From Blautia sp. MSJ-19 (GTDB lineage Bacteria > Bacillota > Clostridia > Lachnospirales > Lachnospiraceae): 64,000 nt of DNA. Each line of letters opens with the position of its first letter. The stretch's first letter is position 1. The DNA lies in the NCBI RefSeq assembly GCF_018918125.1, contig NZ_JAHLQA010000025.1:1-64000 (forward strand). Reading direction: 5' to 3'. The position numbers were made by a program, and so were the translations under genes. Below the pieces are notes generated by a model. It was not told the origin of the DNA. It did not search any database and saw only the letters and a program-made list of their open reading frames with translations. Of the stretch, positions 22,718 to 33,300 are shown in pieces.

Positions 22718-23591
22718 AATCATCACCTGTTTTCTCTCCGAAATAATATAAGAATATGTCCTCCAAAGTCATCGTTTCCTCTTTCGCATTATAGTGTGGA
22801 GATTTTTCAGACAAAATGCGTAATTCTATTCCATCCGAAAGTGTTTTCATATTTGAGACTTTAAACTGTTTTTGCCACATTTCAACTTCATTATTTGCAA
22901 CTACACAACTCCATACTTTTACTGGTACTGACTGAATAATCTCTTCTTGTGTTCCTGAATGGCTAATCTTTCCATCTTTCATCAATAACACCTGGTTGGC
23001 AATGTATTCAATATCCGACACAATATGTGTTGATAATAGCACGAGACGATCCTGTGACAATTCACTGATCAGATTTCGAAAACGTATCCTTTCATTCGGA
23101 TCCAGACCTGCAGTAGGCTCATCGAGGATCAAAATCTTTGGGTTATTTAGCATAGCTTGGGCAATCCCTGCACGGCGTTTCATTCCTCCAGACAATTTTT
23201 TCATTTTTCTATTCTGCATTTTAGCCAACCCAACCTGCCGCAGAAGTTCTGTTACACGCTTTCGTGCAATACTTGTTCGCATTCCTTTAATTGACGCAAT
23301 ATACATTAAATAATCATGAACCGAAAACTCCGGATAAAATCCAAATTCTTGAGGTAAATAACCAAGAATTCTCCTATATTCGCCATCCAATGCAAAAATA
23401 TCTTTTCCATCACATAATATGCTTCCCGAAGTAGGTTTAATAAGTGTGCAGAGCATTCTCATCAGCGTTGTTTTTCCAGCACCGTTGACACCAAGAAGCC
23501 CATAAACTCCATTACTCATCGTCAGCGTGATATCATCAACTGCTTTAAATCCCTGAAATTCTTTTGTTAATTTTTTCAATTCTAATTCCAT
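22704..23591 (-). CDS. ABC transporter ATP-binding protein
   Basis: About 295 residues from ATG 23591 with GAGGA upstream; GTG 23606 is less likely. Walker A is GVNGAGKTTLM, the signature is LSGGMKRRAGIAQ and Walker B is ILILDEPTAGLD, followed by a switch His in LLSTHIVSDIEYIANQ. It is of the drug/lantibiotic-type ABC-2 exporter class. Encoded with the permease just downstream and with a sigma factor and membrane protein upstream. Confidence 0.93.
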   Translation of the reverse strand: MELELKKLTKEFQGFKAVDDITLTMSNGVYGLLGVNGAGKTTLMRMLCTLIKPTSGSILCDGKDIFALDGEYRRILGYLPQEFGFYPEFSVHDYLMYIASIKGMRTSIARKRVTELLRQVGLAKMQNRKMKKLSGGMKRRAGIAQAMLNNPKILILDEPTAGLDPNERIRFRNLISELSQDRLVLLSTHIVSDIEYIANQVLLMKDGKISHSGTQEEIIQSVPVKVWSCVVANNEVEMWQKQFKVSNMKTLSDGIELRILSEKSPHYNAKEETMTLEDIFLYYFGEKTGDDYDVL

Positions 23592-23660
23592 AATCAAATT
23601 CCTCACATTTCTCTGATTACGACCGTTGTGTGATTTCTCGTAATTGACACCATAATAGTC

Positions 23661-24425
23661 TTATACACTTGCCCCATTACTCTCGTAATATCTTTCACTG
23701 CATTTCCATACTCGCCAAATACTGTAACACAAACATAAAACAGATAATATCATCATTCCACACCATATTGATGTAGATATATGCTCATAAATACTATCTT
23801 TGAGAACTACAAGCGTCCAAACAGCGATCCAAATCAGACAGGAAAATAATGTGGAAGATACATAATCATCTCCTTTACTGCAAAGTAATCGAAAACATAT
23901 GCAGCATGTCACATTCATTGGCAAAATAAATTGTATTAAGATATCCATAAATGCAATCTGTAACACAAAAGTGCTGGTTATCAAAAACACACTCAATAGG
24001 CAAACATCTACCATGCCGAAGAGTAGCATTCGTGCGGCATATATATTCTTTATGGAAAAAAATGTTGCACCTTCTACTTCCATAGCCCCATTGCTTCTAT
24101 TTTTCCAGAGTTCCGGAAGTATCAATATTACAAAACTCGGTGCCAAAATCCCCATGCAGCGCCTTGTATAAATACTACTGTCTGATAAGAACATTGTCAT
24201 CCAAAGGATTAGTAATACTGCCCCTTGAGCAAACCACCAGTGCTTCTGTATATACGAAGCTTGCTGATATAAAAATTCTAACCATGACATATTTCTTTCG
24301 ATTTCTCCATCCCAATATGCTTCTTTCGATTTTATAATGGTCTGTTGTAATTTTTTCTCATCTATATTTCTATCCTTCTGATTTTTTGCATACGCATGCA
24401 ATTTTTCATCAACTGTCATCATCAT
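23661..24425 (-). CDS. Membrane protein encoded with an ECF-type sigma factor
   Basis: 254 residues with a cytoplasmic N-terminal part (~1-65) and about six membrane segments. The start overlaps the sigma gene's stop (ATGA). Position suggests an anti-sigma factor or a regulator of the sigma factor, but I do not recognise a zinc anti-sigma motif. Other possibilities are a transporter accessory protein. Confidence 0.7.
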   Translation of the reverse strand: MMMTVDEKLHAYAKNQKDRNIDEKKLQQTIIKSKEAYWDGEIERNMSWLEFLYQQASYIQKHWWFAQGAVLLILWMTMFLSDSSIYTRRCMGILAPSFVILILPELWKNRSNGAMEVEGATFFSIKNIYAARMLLFGMVDVCLLSVFLITSTFVLQIAFMDILIQFILPMNVTCCICFRLLCSKGDDYVSSTLFSCLIWIAVWTLVVLKDSIYEHISTSIWCGMMILSVLCLCYSIWRVWKCSERYYESNGASV

Positions 24426-24934
24426 TTCTTATCCCCCAGATAAACACTCAACAATTCTTTTGCTTTTCCTATCCTATATTTTACAAGAGGAAGTCCTATG
24501 CCAATAATATCTGCTACTTCTTTTAATTTCAAATCCTGAAAATAATGTAGAATAACTACTTCCTGCAAATCTTCTGGAAGTTTTTTTATTGATTCTTCTA
24601 TATCTATTTTATTCTCAATTACAGCAATTGGATTTTCCCCCTTATCTGGTAACGCTTCCATCACAATATCTCTTTTTTTCTTATAACTATCCCGACATAA
24701 ATTTCGAGCAATCACATACAAATAATTAGCAGTCTTTCCTAAATGATGATACGACCTAAATGATCGAAAAAAGTGTTCAAATGTTGCTTGAGTAATATCT
24801 TCTGCATCACAGTCTGTGTATGTATGTAATCGACAATAATTCCGTATAGTTGAATAGTATTTTTTTACGAATACCTCTATAGCTTCTTCATCACCATTTT
24901 TCATTTTGTGAATCAAAAGAAAATCTGCATCCAC
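24422..24934 (-). CDS. ECF-type RNA polymerase sigma factor
   Basis: 170 residues. Region 2 is visible (VKKYYSTIRNYCRLHTYTDC, then AEDITQATFEHFFRSF) and region 4 follows (LPEDLQEVVILHYFQDLKLK, EVADIIGIGLPLVKYRIGKA). ECF factors activate a small set of promoters, usually including their own operon. It heads an operon of membrane protein, ABC ATPase, permease and winged-helix protein. CAAGAAAGGAGG-like sequence (24938-24949) precedes the start. Confidence 0.9.
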   Translation of the reverse strand: MDADFLLIHKMKNGDEEAIEVFVKKYYSTIRNYCRLHTYTDCDAEDITQATFEHFFRSFRSYHHLGKTANYLYVIARNLCRDSYKKKRDIVMEALPDKGENPIAVIENKIDIEESIKKLPEDLQEVVILHYFQDLKLKEVADIIGIGLPLVKYRIGKAKELLSVYLGDKK

Positions 24935-25211
24935 TTCTTTCCTCCTTTTTCTACTGAAAGCACTTTCTATTATATATAACGAATAAATTGTACAAAAAGA
25001 TAGTCAAAAATATTTTTCTTGCTTTTTATTACATCATTAATTACACTGCTCTTTTACATACTCGCTTTATTTTACTATGATGCATTGTGAAATTTAAAAG
25101 TCAATAATAAAATTTATGATATTAATAATATGTGCCAGTTTCTTAATCGGATTGGCTACTTTCTCCAATTTAAATAAATTCTATCTAACACTAATTCACA
25201 CAAAATATTCT
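24935..25211. other. AT-rich intergenic region, probably with the sigma operon promoter
   Basis: About 277 bases of very AT-rich DNA between the sigma operon and the TTRAP gene. No gene, dyad or strong promoter was identified with confidence. Confidence 0.4.
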
Positions 25212-25463
25212 CTATTTTTTATAATTATCTTCCAAATCCACTTTATAATCTTCCAGATCCATAAGAAAAATCTCATAGCCTTCATCACTCATGCAGAACA
25301 GCTTTCTTATGGTATTGCAGACCAGCCCGATCATATCCGCATCCCCCTTCAGAAATGGAATGATATTGTCGATAGCTTCCATCGTATCATTTCGGTTGCC
25401 TTTATCAAACATTGCGGTCACTAAGCATTCATCTGTATCAAAGTTCATTGCCAGATTCATCAT
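25212..25463 (-). CDS. Transposon-transfer assisting family protein (TTRAP)
   Basis: 83 residues (MNFDTDECLVTAMFDKGNRN, DTMEAIDNIIPFL, then IGLVCNTIRKLFCMSDEGYE), a pattern I recall as the TTRAP family of ICEs. Its start overlaps the stop of the preceding 1.6 kaa gene (TTATGATG), so the two are coupled. The molecular role is unknown; the name reflects association with transfer regions. Confidence 0.75.
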   Translation of the reverse strand: MMNLAMNFDTDECLVTAMFDKGNRNDTMEAIDNIIPFLKGDADMIGLVCNTIRKLFCMSDEGYEIFLMDLEDYKVDLEDNYKK

Positions 25464-28400
25464 AATTCTACATTCCCCTTCTTATGTGCTTTGGATTTTT
25501 CAGTTGCCATTTCTTTCTGCTCCTGTGCTTTTGCTCTTGCCTGGAACTCTTTTAACGACTGCAGCACGGATTTTTTCAGTTCCCCTTTTCCACCCTTTGC
25601 AGGCTCTTTGTTTTGTTCCCGGTTCGGTTCTACTGATACGGATTCTTTCTTGAATGGTGTTTCTGAAACTTTCTGTTTCACTTCCACGGTCTGTTCTGCC
25701 TCCTGCACTTTTCCATGTTTCTCATTCAGATACTTTTCCATGTCATTGATTGCTTTCTGTACCAATGGGCTTTCCTTATAATGTGGAATCATATCAATCA
25801 GATCCCTGTCTATCCTGTCTCCACTCATGAGTCCATATTCCCCGGAATAATCTTCATCACCATCTTGCAGATCAAATCCGATTCCTTTAATCCCATGCAG
25901 TCTCTCTGCTGGGATACTCTCATATATTTTAATGGCTTCTTCTAAAGTGAGGTTATTATGGTACTCTCCCATGACCGGAAACTCCATGCACTCTGCGACA
26001 TAAAAACTGATCGTGGCTTCTGGCTGTTCCTGCTCTGGCTGTTTGTCAAAGATAGAAAATCTCTCTGCGTCCTCCAAACGGGAAAGTAAAGAACGGGCAG
26101 TTATAACATCGCTGTCTATATCGGATTCTTCAGATACTTCAACCAGCCAGTCCTTTAAACACTCTGTTTTCTTATTCAGAATGTCCTCTGTGATTTTCTC
26201 CACCTGTTCTTCCCTGTTCTCAACGGTATCTTTATATTCGTAAGTGTCATATTCATAGCTGAAATTATCTAAATCCACCGCCAGCTTTTTAATCTCCTGC
26301 TGATCAAGGTAAGCATCTGCTTCCTTCATATATTCTGCCAGAGTGATTCTTTTTTCTGCGATAGGATTGATGTCCACCTTAATGCCTGCCATTGCTATAC
26401 CATGAGCATTTAATTCATTGAAGAAACTGTCTTCACGGATATTGCCACGATAAGAAAGCACTACATCAAGGTCAGAATCTTCCCGGTAGAGGTCTTGTCT
26501 GCTTCTGGAACCATACACTCTTGCAGCAAGCAGCTCTACCTCCTGTTCCATTCCCATATCTTCTAATACTGCCTGTGCATGATACAGGACACCTCTTTCA
26601 ACTTCTGCCCTGCTCAGGCTATTTAATGCCAGTTCATTTCTTCCAATCTCAGAAGTCGCACGAAGTTCCCCCTCCTGCAATAAATCCTTAGAGTGCTGGA
26701 TCGTCATTTCTTCAAATTCTTTATAATCCACTTTGACACATTCCAGGTCATCCATTCTTTCACTTTTAAGGATTTCATAAGCAGCTTCCTGAATGGATGC
26801 GTCTGGATTATCGTAATCACCACTCTGGATTTCATGCAGATCAGAGTCATAAAAAATAAACGAATATCCTTCTTCTGTTGCCTGTATGGTCAGATACCCT
26901 TTACTCCTGATAAACTGCATTGCGATTCCTTCATAGGTTTGCATTGCTTCTTCCCTGCGAAATCCTTCAAAAATACTTGCTGGGCAGTTTTTTTCTAATT
27001 GTATCCGCTGCATCTGTTCTTCCTGAACTTCTTCCACATCTGCCATCAGTTCTTCATAATCCACTACTTTTGCGTCTTCCAATGAGTACCCTTTATCTTC
27101 CAAAATATCACTGGCAGCTTCATCTACATAAATTGTCGGATTGTCATAGATTCCTCCATCATCCTCCTGATAATCTTCATTGTAAAATGTATAATCATAG
27201 CCATCTTCAGCAGTCTGGATTGTAAAGTATTGTTTTCCAATCTGATATGCAATCTGTACCTCATTCCAGTCCAGCATATTTTCCATTTTATTTACCGCTT
27301 CATATATTTCCGGATTCAGCCACCCTCCGATCTGTTCATATGCATGGGTCAGCTGATCTATTCCGTTTTCACATCGGATAAAATCCATGCTTTCCTGCAT
27401 TGTTTCCGTATTCTGGATACCAAGCACTTTTTCCTGATGATTTGGCAGGTGTAAATATTCCTGCATCGCTTCATCCAGTGATTCATACCGGTTTACTTTT
27501 ACTACACCCTCTGCATTTACATCTTCCATCACATAAAAATTATCAACGTAATGAATCTCTGGCATTTTCAACTTTATGCCTTCTGGCAGCTGCACCTCAC
27601 TGACTGCATGGAAATTAAACCGGACATCCGTTCCAGATTCATTTTTTCCTGCCATCGTTTCTTCCCAGGTATCTTTCTGTACTGCCTGTATTTCTTCGAT
27701 TGTAAGTGTCTGTCCACTCCGCAGGGTTACAACAGAATCTTTCGGGAATTCCGTCAAGTCATAAAGTGTTGTTCCATTTTCCTGCAAATATTCTGATACA
27801 GCTTCTAACGCTCCTGCATCAAACCCATTCCATAAATCCTCCGCTACAAGCTTTCCATTTTCTGCTACGATAATCCCTGCCACATCGGAGCCAAATTCAT
27901 CATGTTCCATTAAGAAGAACTTCTCCCCCGCATATTCCTTTTCATCAACCGTATGCCATGTCCCGTTATGTCCTTCTGCTTCATATCCTCTTGTCTCTGC
28001 CGTGATTGTCACTTCGTTTTCTCCTATCGCCTGTTCTATCCTCTGCATCCGGATCTCAGCTCTTGCCATGTCGATAAACCCATCTAAAACTGCCGGGTGG
28101 CTTTCGATCACATAATCCAGGTTTAGATTTCTACCCCGGCTGACATTTTCCGGGACTTCGATATGCTCCGCCCAGTCTTTGTTCTGTCTGGAAAATCTTC
28201 CATCATGGGAAAGTTCACGGATGGTATTTGCCATAACAAAATTCATACGTTCTTCCCCGAAGCGTTCCACGACTTCTTTTGCCGCATCCTGCTTTAAGTG
28301 CAGCCCATCAAAATTCTCCCGGATGGCTTCTTCGATTGCTTTCTTACAGTCCAGGTTTAACTTTCTGGAATCCAGATAAGCATCCACATCCCGTTCTCCC

Positions 28401-30277
28401 ATTGCCTGTTCCAATGTTCCTTTATAAACTGGCGGATATGCCCTGACGGAATTATGTTCCAGTATGTTCATTCTCTGCTGGACAAACTCCGGAAGTTTCT
28501 GAAATCCAAAAGAATCTACATAATAGGCTGTGATCTCTGCACCCCTGTTTATCACGATCACATCACTTACCGATAAGGAATGACCACGGAAATCTTCCGG
28601 TCGGTCAATGTTAAAGCGTTCAAATATATTGTCTAACGTGATCGTTGGCATCCACGGTGCTGCATAAACCATTCGGTAATCCTTTCCGTCAATGGTATAG
28701 CCCAGACTCTTTGCGGATTCTATTCCCATAAACTGATAAATATGCTCATCTCCACTATCCATCTGATAAATAGCAAACCTTCTGCTTTCTCCATGCAGAA
28801 GAAGTGTCTCATCAATCTTTTCTGCACTGTCCTGTTCCAGTTTTTCCTGTCTGGCGGCAGCTGCTTCTCTTTCTTTATGTACTTCCCATTCTGCTTCCGT
28901 GATACCAAAAATACCGTCATGTCCCAGGATTGCATTTTCTGTTTCTGCAAGAATCTGTCCTGCCTGCTCTGGATTGTCTGGATTTCCATGTAAGAGAAAA
29001 ACTTCCGCACCCTCACGATACAATTCTACTGCCCTGTTTTTTTCAAGAGGATACATGTGTTCCAGTCGGATTCCTGCTTCGTGCATTTCTGTAAAACCGA
29101 TCACGCCATCTGGGAAATTGTCAATCTGTGCCTGTGTTTCATTCATAAGGCTTCTCGTATATTCACTTCCCGGTCTGCGGATTGCAGTCATCATACGGTT
29201 CACCAGTCCAAGCACTTCGTCTTTGTCGTCCATCTTATATGCAAAATTCACAATAAGATTTCTCTGACTATCCGTAAAATTTCCCCTACTTGCATCCTCT
29301 GCCGCTTCGATCAGCCGGTGGGCATACTGCATAGCTGTTTCTTCTATATTTTCAAGACTTGCATCTTCGATTGGTCTTTCCATTTCCAGCTCGTGTATCT
29401 GTGTTTCGATATTCCCAATGACTTCCGCAGACGTTTTCCGGATAGTATCCATAGATGCTCGAAGTGCTTTCATATCCTTGCTCTCACACCAGCTGGCGAT
29501 ATAGGTAAACGAATATTCTGAAGTATCCAGACCAAAATGATTGCAGACAATATAAGCAATACTTTCTGCTTCCACTTCCTTTGTTGTCTGGTCTTTTAAG
29601 ACTCCTTCCGCATCCATTACCTCCCGGTCATGCAGCAATGCGTGGCTCACCTCATGGACTCCGGTTTTCATGGTCTGGAGATTGCTCATATCTTCCTGAA
29701 TTGCGATATACTTTTCTGTCTGATGGTAATACCCCTTTGCTTCCCCTTCTATCTGCATCATGCGGATTGGCACAGGGGAAATGTTCTGCAATGCTTCCAT
29801 GAACGTGTCATAAAACTGTACGCTCCCGGTAAGTTCCGGTACTTCCAGTTCTGCAATCGGCTCTCCCTCTGTCTGGCTGACATCAAATACTGTTGTCACA
29901 CGAAACCTTGGAATGACCATCTCCACAATCTCTGTTTCCGGCTGACCGTCATCCCCGATCACTGGCTCTTTTGTTACAGGGTCAATCTTTTCAATCTCCT
30001 GTTTCTCACGGATGGGTGCCGGTGCGATGATCTGGATTCCTTTTTCCCCTCTCTTTACATGGCGGTTAAACTTCTTCTGCCACGCCTGATACCCTGCCAC
30101 CAGAGTAGCCTCCGGTTTCTGCATGGTGATCAGAAGGGTGTTATTAAAACTGTAATTATGGAACTTGGACATGGTATTCAGATATTCTGTATATCTCTCC
30201 GAAGTAAAGATTTCTTTTACTCCCTGCTCCAGCCGTTCCGATATTTCTTTTAACTGTTTTTCTATATTATTTGCCAT
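25460..30277 (-). CDS. Very large ICE protein: ArdC-like and metallopeptidase N-terminus, nucleotidyltransferase domain
   Basis: About 1605 residues from ATG 30277, with GGAGGG (30284-30289) upstream. The N-terminus is ArdC-like, an ssDNA-binding antirestriction domain (~1-125: FHNYSFNNTLLITMQKPEAT, WQKKFNRHVKRGEKGIQI), followed by an IrrE-like zinc-peptidase site (GVHEVSHALLHD, ~206-217). The long middle resembles the YodL/DUF3849/LPD modules of large ICE polyproteins. A nucleotidyltransferase motif follows (GSRSRQDLYREDSDLDVVLS, ~1257-1276), then a Lys/Glu-rich tail. It may protect incoming single-stranded DNA. Domain names beyond ArdC and the nucleotidyltransferase are recalled and uncertain. 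Confidence 0.8.
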   Translation of the reverse strand: MANNIEKQLKEISERLEQGVKEIFTSERYTEYLNTMSKFHNYSFNNTLLITMQKPEATLVAGYQAWQKKFNRHVKRGEKGIQIIAPAPIREKQEIEKIDPVTKEPVIGDDGQPETEIVEMVIPRFRVTTVFDVSQTEGEPIAELEVPELTGSVQFYDTFMEALQNISPVPIRMMQIEGEAKGYYHQTEKYIAIQEDMSNLQTMKTGVHEVSHALLHDREVMDAEGVLKDQTTKEVEAESIAYIVCNHFGLDTSEYSFTYIASWCESKDMKALRASMDTIRKTSAEVIGNIETQIHELEMERPIEDASLENIEETAMQYAHRLIEAAEDASRGNFTDSQRNLIVNFAYKMDDKDEVLGLVNRMMTAIRRPGSEYTRSLMNETQAQIDNFPDGVIGFTEMHEAGIRLEHMYPLEKNRAVELYREGAEVFLLHGNPDNPEQAGQILAETENAILGHDGIFGITEAEWEVHKEREAAAARQEKLEQDSAEKIDETLLLHGESRRFAIYQMDSGDEHIYQFMGIESAKSLGYTIDGKDYRMVYAAPWMPTITLDNIFERFNIDRPEDFRGHSLSVSDVIVINRGAEITAYYVDSFGFQKLPEFVQQRMNILEHNSVRAYPPVYKGTLEQAMGERDVDAYLDSRKLNLDCKKAIEEAIRENFDGLHLKQDAAKEVVERFGEERMNFVMANTIRELSHDGRFSRQNKDWAEHIEVPENVSRGRNLNLDYVIESHPAVLDGFIDMARAEIRMQRIEQAIGENEVTITAETRGYEAEGHNGTWHTVDEKEYAGEKFFLMEHDEFGSDVAGIIVAENGKLVAEDLWNGFDAGALEAVSEYLQENGTTLYDLTEFPKDSVVTLRSGQTLTIEEIQAVQKDTWEETMAGKNESGTDVRFNFHAVSEVQLPEGIKLKMPEIHYVDNFYVMEDVNAEGVVKVNRYESLDEAMQEYLHLPNHQEKVLGIQNTETMQESMDFIRCENGIDQLTHAYEQIGGWLNPEIYEAVNKMENMLDWNEVQIAYQIGKQYFTIQTAEDGYDYTFYNEDYQEDDGGIYDNPTIYVDEAASDILEDKGYSLEDAKVVDYEELMADVEEVQEEQMQRIQLEKNCPASIFEGFRREEAMQTYEGIAMQFIRSKGYLTIQATEEGYSFIFYDSDLHEIQSGDYDNPDASIQEAAYEILKSERMDDLECVKVDYKEFEEMTIQHSKDLLQEGELRATSEIGRNELALNSLSRAEVERGVLYHAQAVLEDMGMEQEVELLAARVYGSRSRQDLYREDSDLDVVLSYRGNIREDSFFNELNAHGIAMAGIKVDINPIAEKRITLAEYMKEADAYLDQQEIKKLAVDLDNFSYEYDTYEYKDTVENREEQVEKITEDILNKKTECLKDWLVEVSEESDIDSDVITARSLLSRLEDAERFSIFDKQPEQEQPEATISFYVAECMEFPVMGEYHNNLTLEEAIKIYESIPAERLHGIKGIGFDLQDGDEDYSGEYGLMSGDRIDRDLIDMIPHYKESPLVQKAINDMEKYLNEKHGKVQEAEQTVEVKQKVSETPFKKESVSVEPNREQNKEPAKGGKGELKKSVLQSLKEFQARAKAQEQKEMATEKSKAHKKGNVEL

Positions 30278-30300
30278 AAACAAACCCTCCATTTTATGTC

Positions 30301-30324
30301 CCCGCCAGAGAAAACTCTGACGGG
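30301..30324. other. Hairpin between the two giant genes
   Basis: CCCGCCAGAG (30301-30310) and CTCTGACGGG (30315-30324) pair with one mismatch around AAAA, between the stop of the helicase gene and the ribosome-binding site of the ArdC-type gene. No T-tract, so possibly an RNA-processing or stability element. Confidence 0.4.
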
Positions 30325-30331
30325 AAATCTT

Positions 30332-33300
30332 TTATAACTCCTGTTCGTGTTTTTTCTTTGCAGTTTTCTGTACAGGTGGCTGTTCCGCCGTATTCTGCTG
30401 TGTCTTCTCCTGCTTTAAGCGTTCCAGAATAGATGGCTTATGGATTCTGTCTGCTGTTTCCGGAAGTTCTTTTTCTTCTACAGCATCCCTGCTATCTGTG
30501 CTGCTTCCTTCTCTGCCAATATCCTCATCTGCCATAATCGTCTCATTGCCCTTTTCATCCATGTTCAGCAACGCATTTAACTCGGATAACCGTTCCATCT
30601 TTTCATTCAGCTCTGCTTCTTTCGGGAATGGTTTCTTTACCTCTTCCTGTGCAGTCGCAAGCTGCTGTTGTACGGTTTCCAGTTTCTGTTCGCTTTCCGT
30701 CAGCTTCCTGTCAATGGAAGAAAGGGTGTTATGGATACGCTGCATATTTCCTACCGGGTCTTTTCCGATCTCCAGTTTATAAGAGCATTTTCCTTTGACC
30801 GTCAGCTCAAACGCATTGGAGAACATATTGTAGGAAGCAGATAACGTAAACCCATGATATTCCCCGACCTTTCCGCCGGTGCTAACGGTTTTTAGTCCTG
30901 CACAGGCAGCAATCAATGCCTCGCCTGCTTCTTTCTTATCTTCATAAAGGACATTTCCTACTGTCATGGCAAATGTGTCATTATCCTGTAAATCCACGCT
31001 TTTTACTACCTGCGAATCCACCTGCATCCCGGCAATCCGCTCTTTCAATGCACTGATCTGTATCGGGAAATTCTTTGCAATATCGGATTCCAGACGGTAA
31101 ATCTGACTGGTATGGTTTGCCTTTAAGAGTTTCAGCTTACTTACCTGCACATCCAGATCCATTTTTTCCTTAATGTACGGATTGCCTGTAGCAAGTGCCT
31201 TGATCTCTGCATAGGACAGTGCCGTATCATCCACATCTTCACAAGCCCTGACCGGGGATTTACTGGTCATGATCTGACTGATGAACTTCTGCTTATTCTC
31301 CAAAATCTGCCACATATACGCATCAAAAGTGTTCTCCGTCACATACCGGAATATCTTTACTTTGTCATTCTGGTTTCCCTGTCTTAAGATACGTCCTTCC
31401 TGCTGTTCCAGATCAGACGGCTTCCACGGACAGTCAAGGTGATGAAGGGCAATGAGCCTGTCCTGTACGTTGGTACCAGCACCGAGTTTTGGAGTGGAAC
31501 CCATAAGGATTCTCACCTGCCCGGCCCGTACCTTTGCAAACAAATCTGCTTTCTTTGTCTCCGTGTTGTATTCATGGATAAACGCAATCTCTTCTTTCGG
31601 GATTCCCCTGGCAACCAGTTTGTTTCGGACATCATCATATACATTGAAAGTCCCATCCCCTTTTGGAGTAGACAAGTCACAGAAGATCAGCTGTGTTGTC
31701 CGATCTGCTTTTCCCTCGTCCCATACCTGAAAAGCATTTTCCACACAGGTATTGACCTTGCTTTTTTCTGCATCCGGAAGGAGTTCATTTAATAGCCTCT
31801 GATCCAATGCACATTTTCTTCCGTCATTGGTAATCTTGAGCATGTTGTCCACCGTTGGATTCACAAGACCGGCTCTTACTTCTTCCGCACGTTCCGAAAA
31901 GGCACTGACCATTTCCTGCTGTTCTTCACTTGGTTTTAAGACTTCATTGATAAACTCTGCTTCCGGTACAGGAAGATTCAGCATATCCGATGTCTGAATA
32001 TCCGCAGCTTCCTTAAAAATAGAGATCAGCTCTGGAAGATTAAAAAAACGGGCAAACCGTGTTTTCGCACGATAGCCCGTTCCTTCCGGTGATAATTCGA
32101 TTGCGGTTACTGTCTCCCCAAACGTTGCCGCCCAGGAATCAAAGTGTCCCATACCCATACGCATAAGTGTGTCATACTGGAGATAACGCATGATAGTGTA
32201 AAGCTCGGTCATACTATTTGATACAGGAGTACCTGTAGCAAAGGTGATTCCTCTGCCGCCTGTCAGTTCATCCATATACCGGCATTTCATAAACATATCC
32301 GAACTTTTCTGTGCATCCGTCTGTGAGATACCCGCCACATTCCGCATTTTTGTATACAAAAAAAGGTTCTTAAAACTATGGCTCTCATCCACAAACAGCC
32401 GGTCTACACCCAACTGCTCAAAAGTTACTACATCATCCTTTCTGGTCTGGTCATTGAGTTTCTTCATCCTCGCCTGCAGACTTTTCTTTGTTTTTTCCAA
32501 CTGCTTGATGGTATAATTCTGCCCTGCCTGATGTGCCGCTTCTTCAATGGAAAACGTAATATCTGCGATCTGATCTTCCAGCATGGCAATCTGCCGTTCT
32601 CTTGAAAGAGGGATTTTCTCAAACTGCGTATGGCCGATGATCACGGCATCATAATCCCCTGTCGCAATACGGGAACAGAACCGTTTTCGGTTTGCCGGCT
32701 CAAAGTCTTTCTTCGTTGCCACCAGGATATTTGCTCCCGGATAGAGACGTAGGAAATCACTGCCCCACTGCTCGGTCAGATGGTTTGGCACAACATAAAG
32801 ATTCTTTTGTGAGAGTCCCAGCCGTTTTGATTCCATACCGGCTGCGATCATCTGGAACGTCTTTCCTGCTCCTACGCAATGAGCCAGTAACGTATTATTT
32901 CCATACAGCACATGAGCCACTGCGTTTTTCTGATGCGGCATCAGGGTGATCTCCGGGTTCATGCCGACAAACTGAATATGGCTTCCATCATATTCCCGTG
33001 GACGGATGCTGTTAAATCGTTCATTATAAATTTTACAGAGATCTTCCCGTCGGTGCAGGTCTTTAAATATCCACTCCTTAAATTCCTCTTTGATCAGCTC
33101 CTGCTTCTGCTGTGCCAGCATCGTTTCCTTCCGATTTAATTCCCGGTGTTCCCCATCGGCATCCTGTACCGTGTCATAAATCTTGGTATCTCTAAGGTTT
33201 AAGGCATCTTCCAAAAGGCGGTAGGCATTGGCTCTCTGTGTTCCATATGTGGAAGTAACAAGGGCATTTCCGTAGCTGTCCACATTTTTTCCCATAACAT

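Noticed and set aside
28720-29016. 98-codon nested frame on the same strand as the ArdC-type gene
   Set aside because: Unlike tnpV, it has no ribosome-binding site and no family resemblance; the host frame is not low-complexity here.
29057-29521. 154-codon + strand frame
   Set aside because: Antisense shadow of the ArdC-type gene.
30301-30324. Hairpin as a terminator for the helicase gene
   Set aside because: No T-tract on either strand; kept only as an unassigned hairpin.
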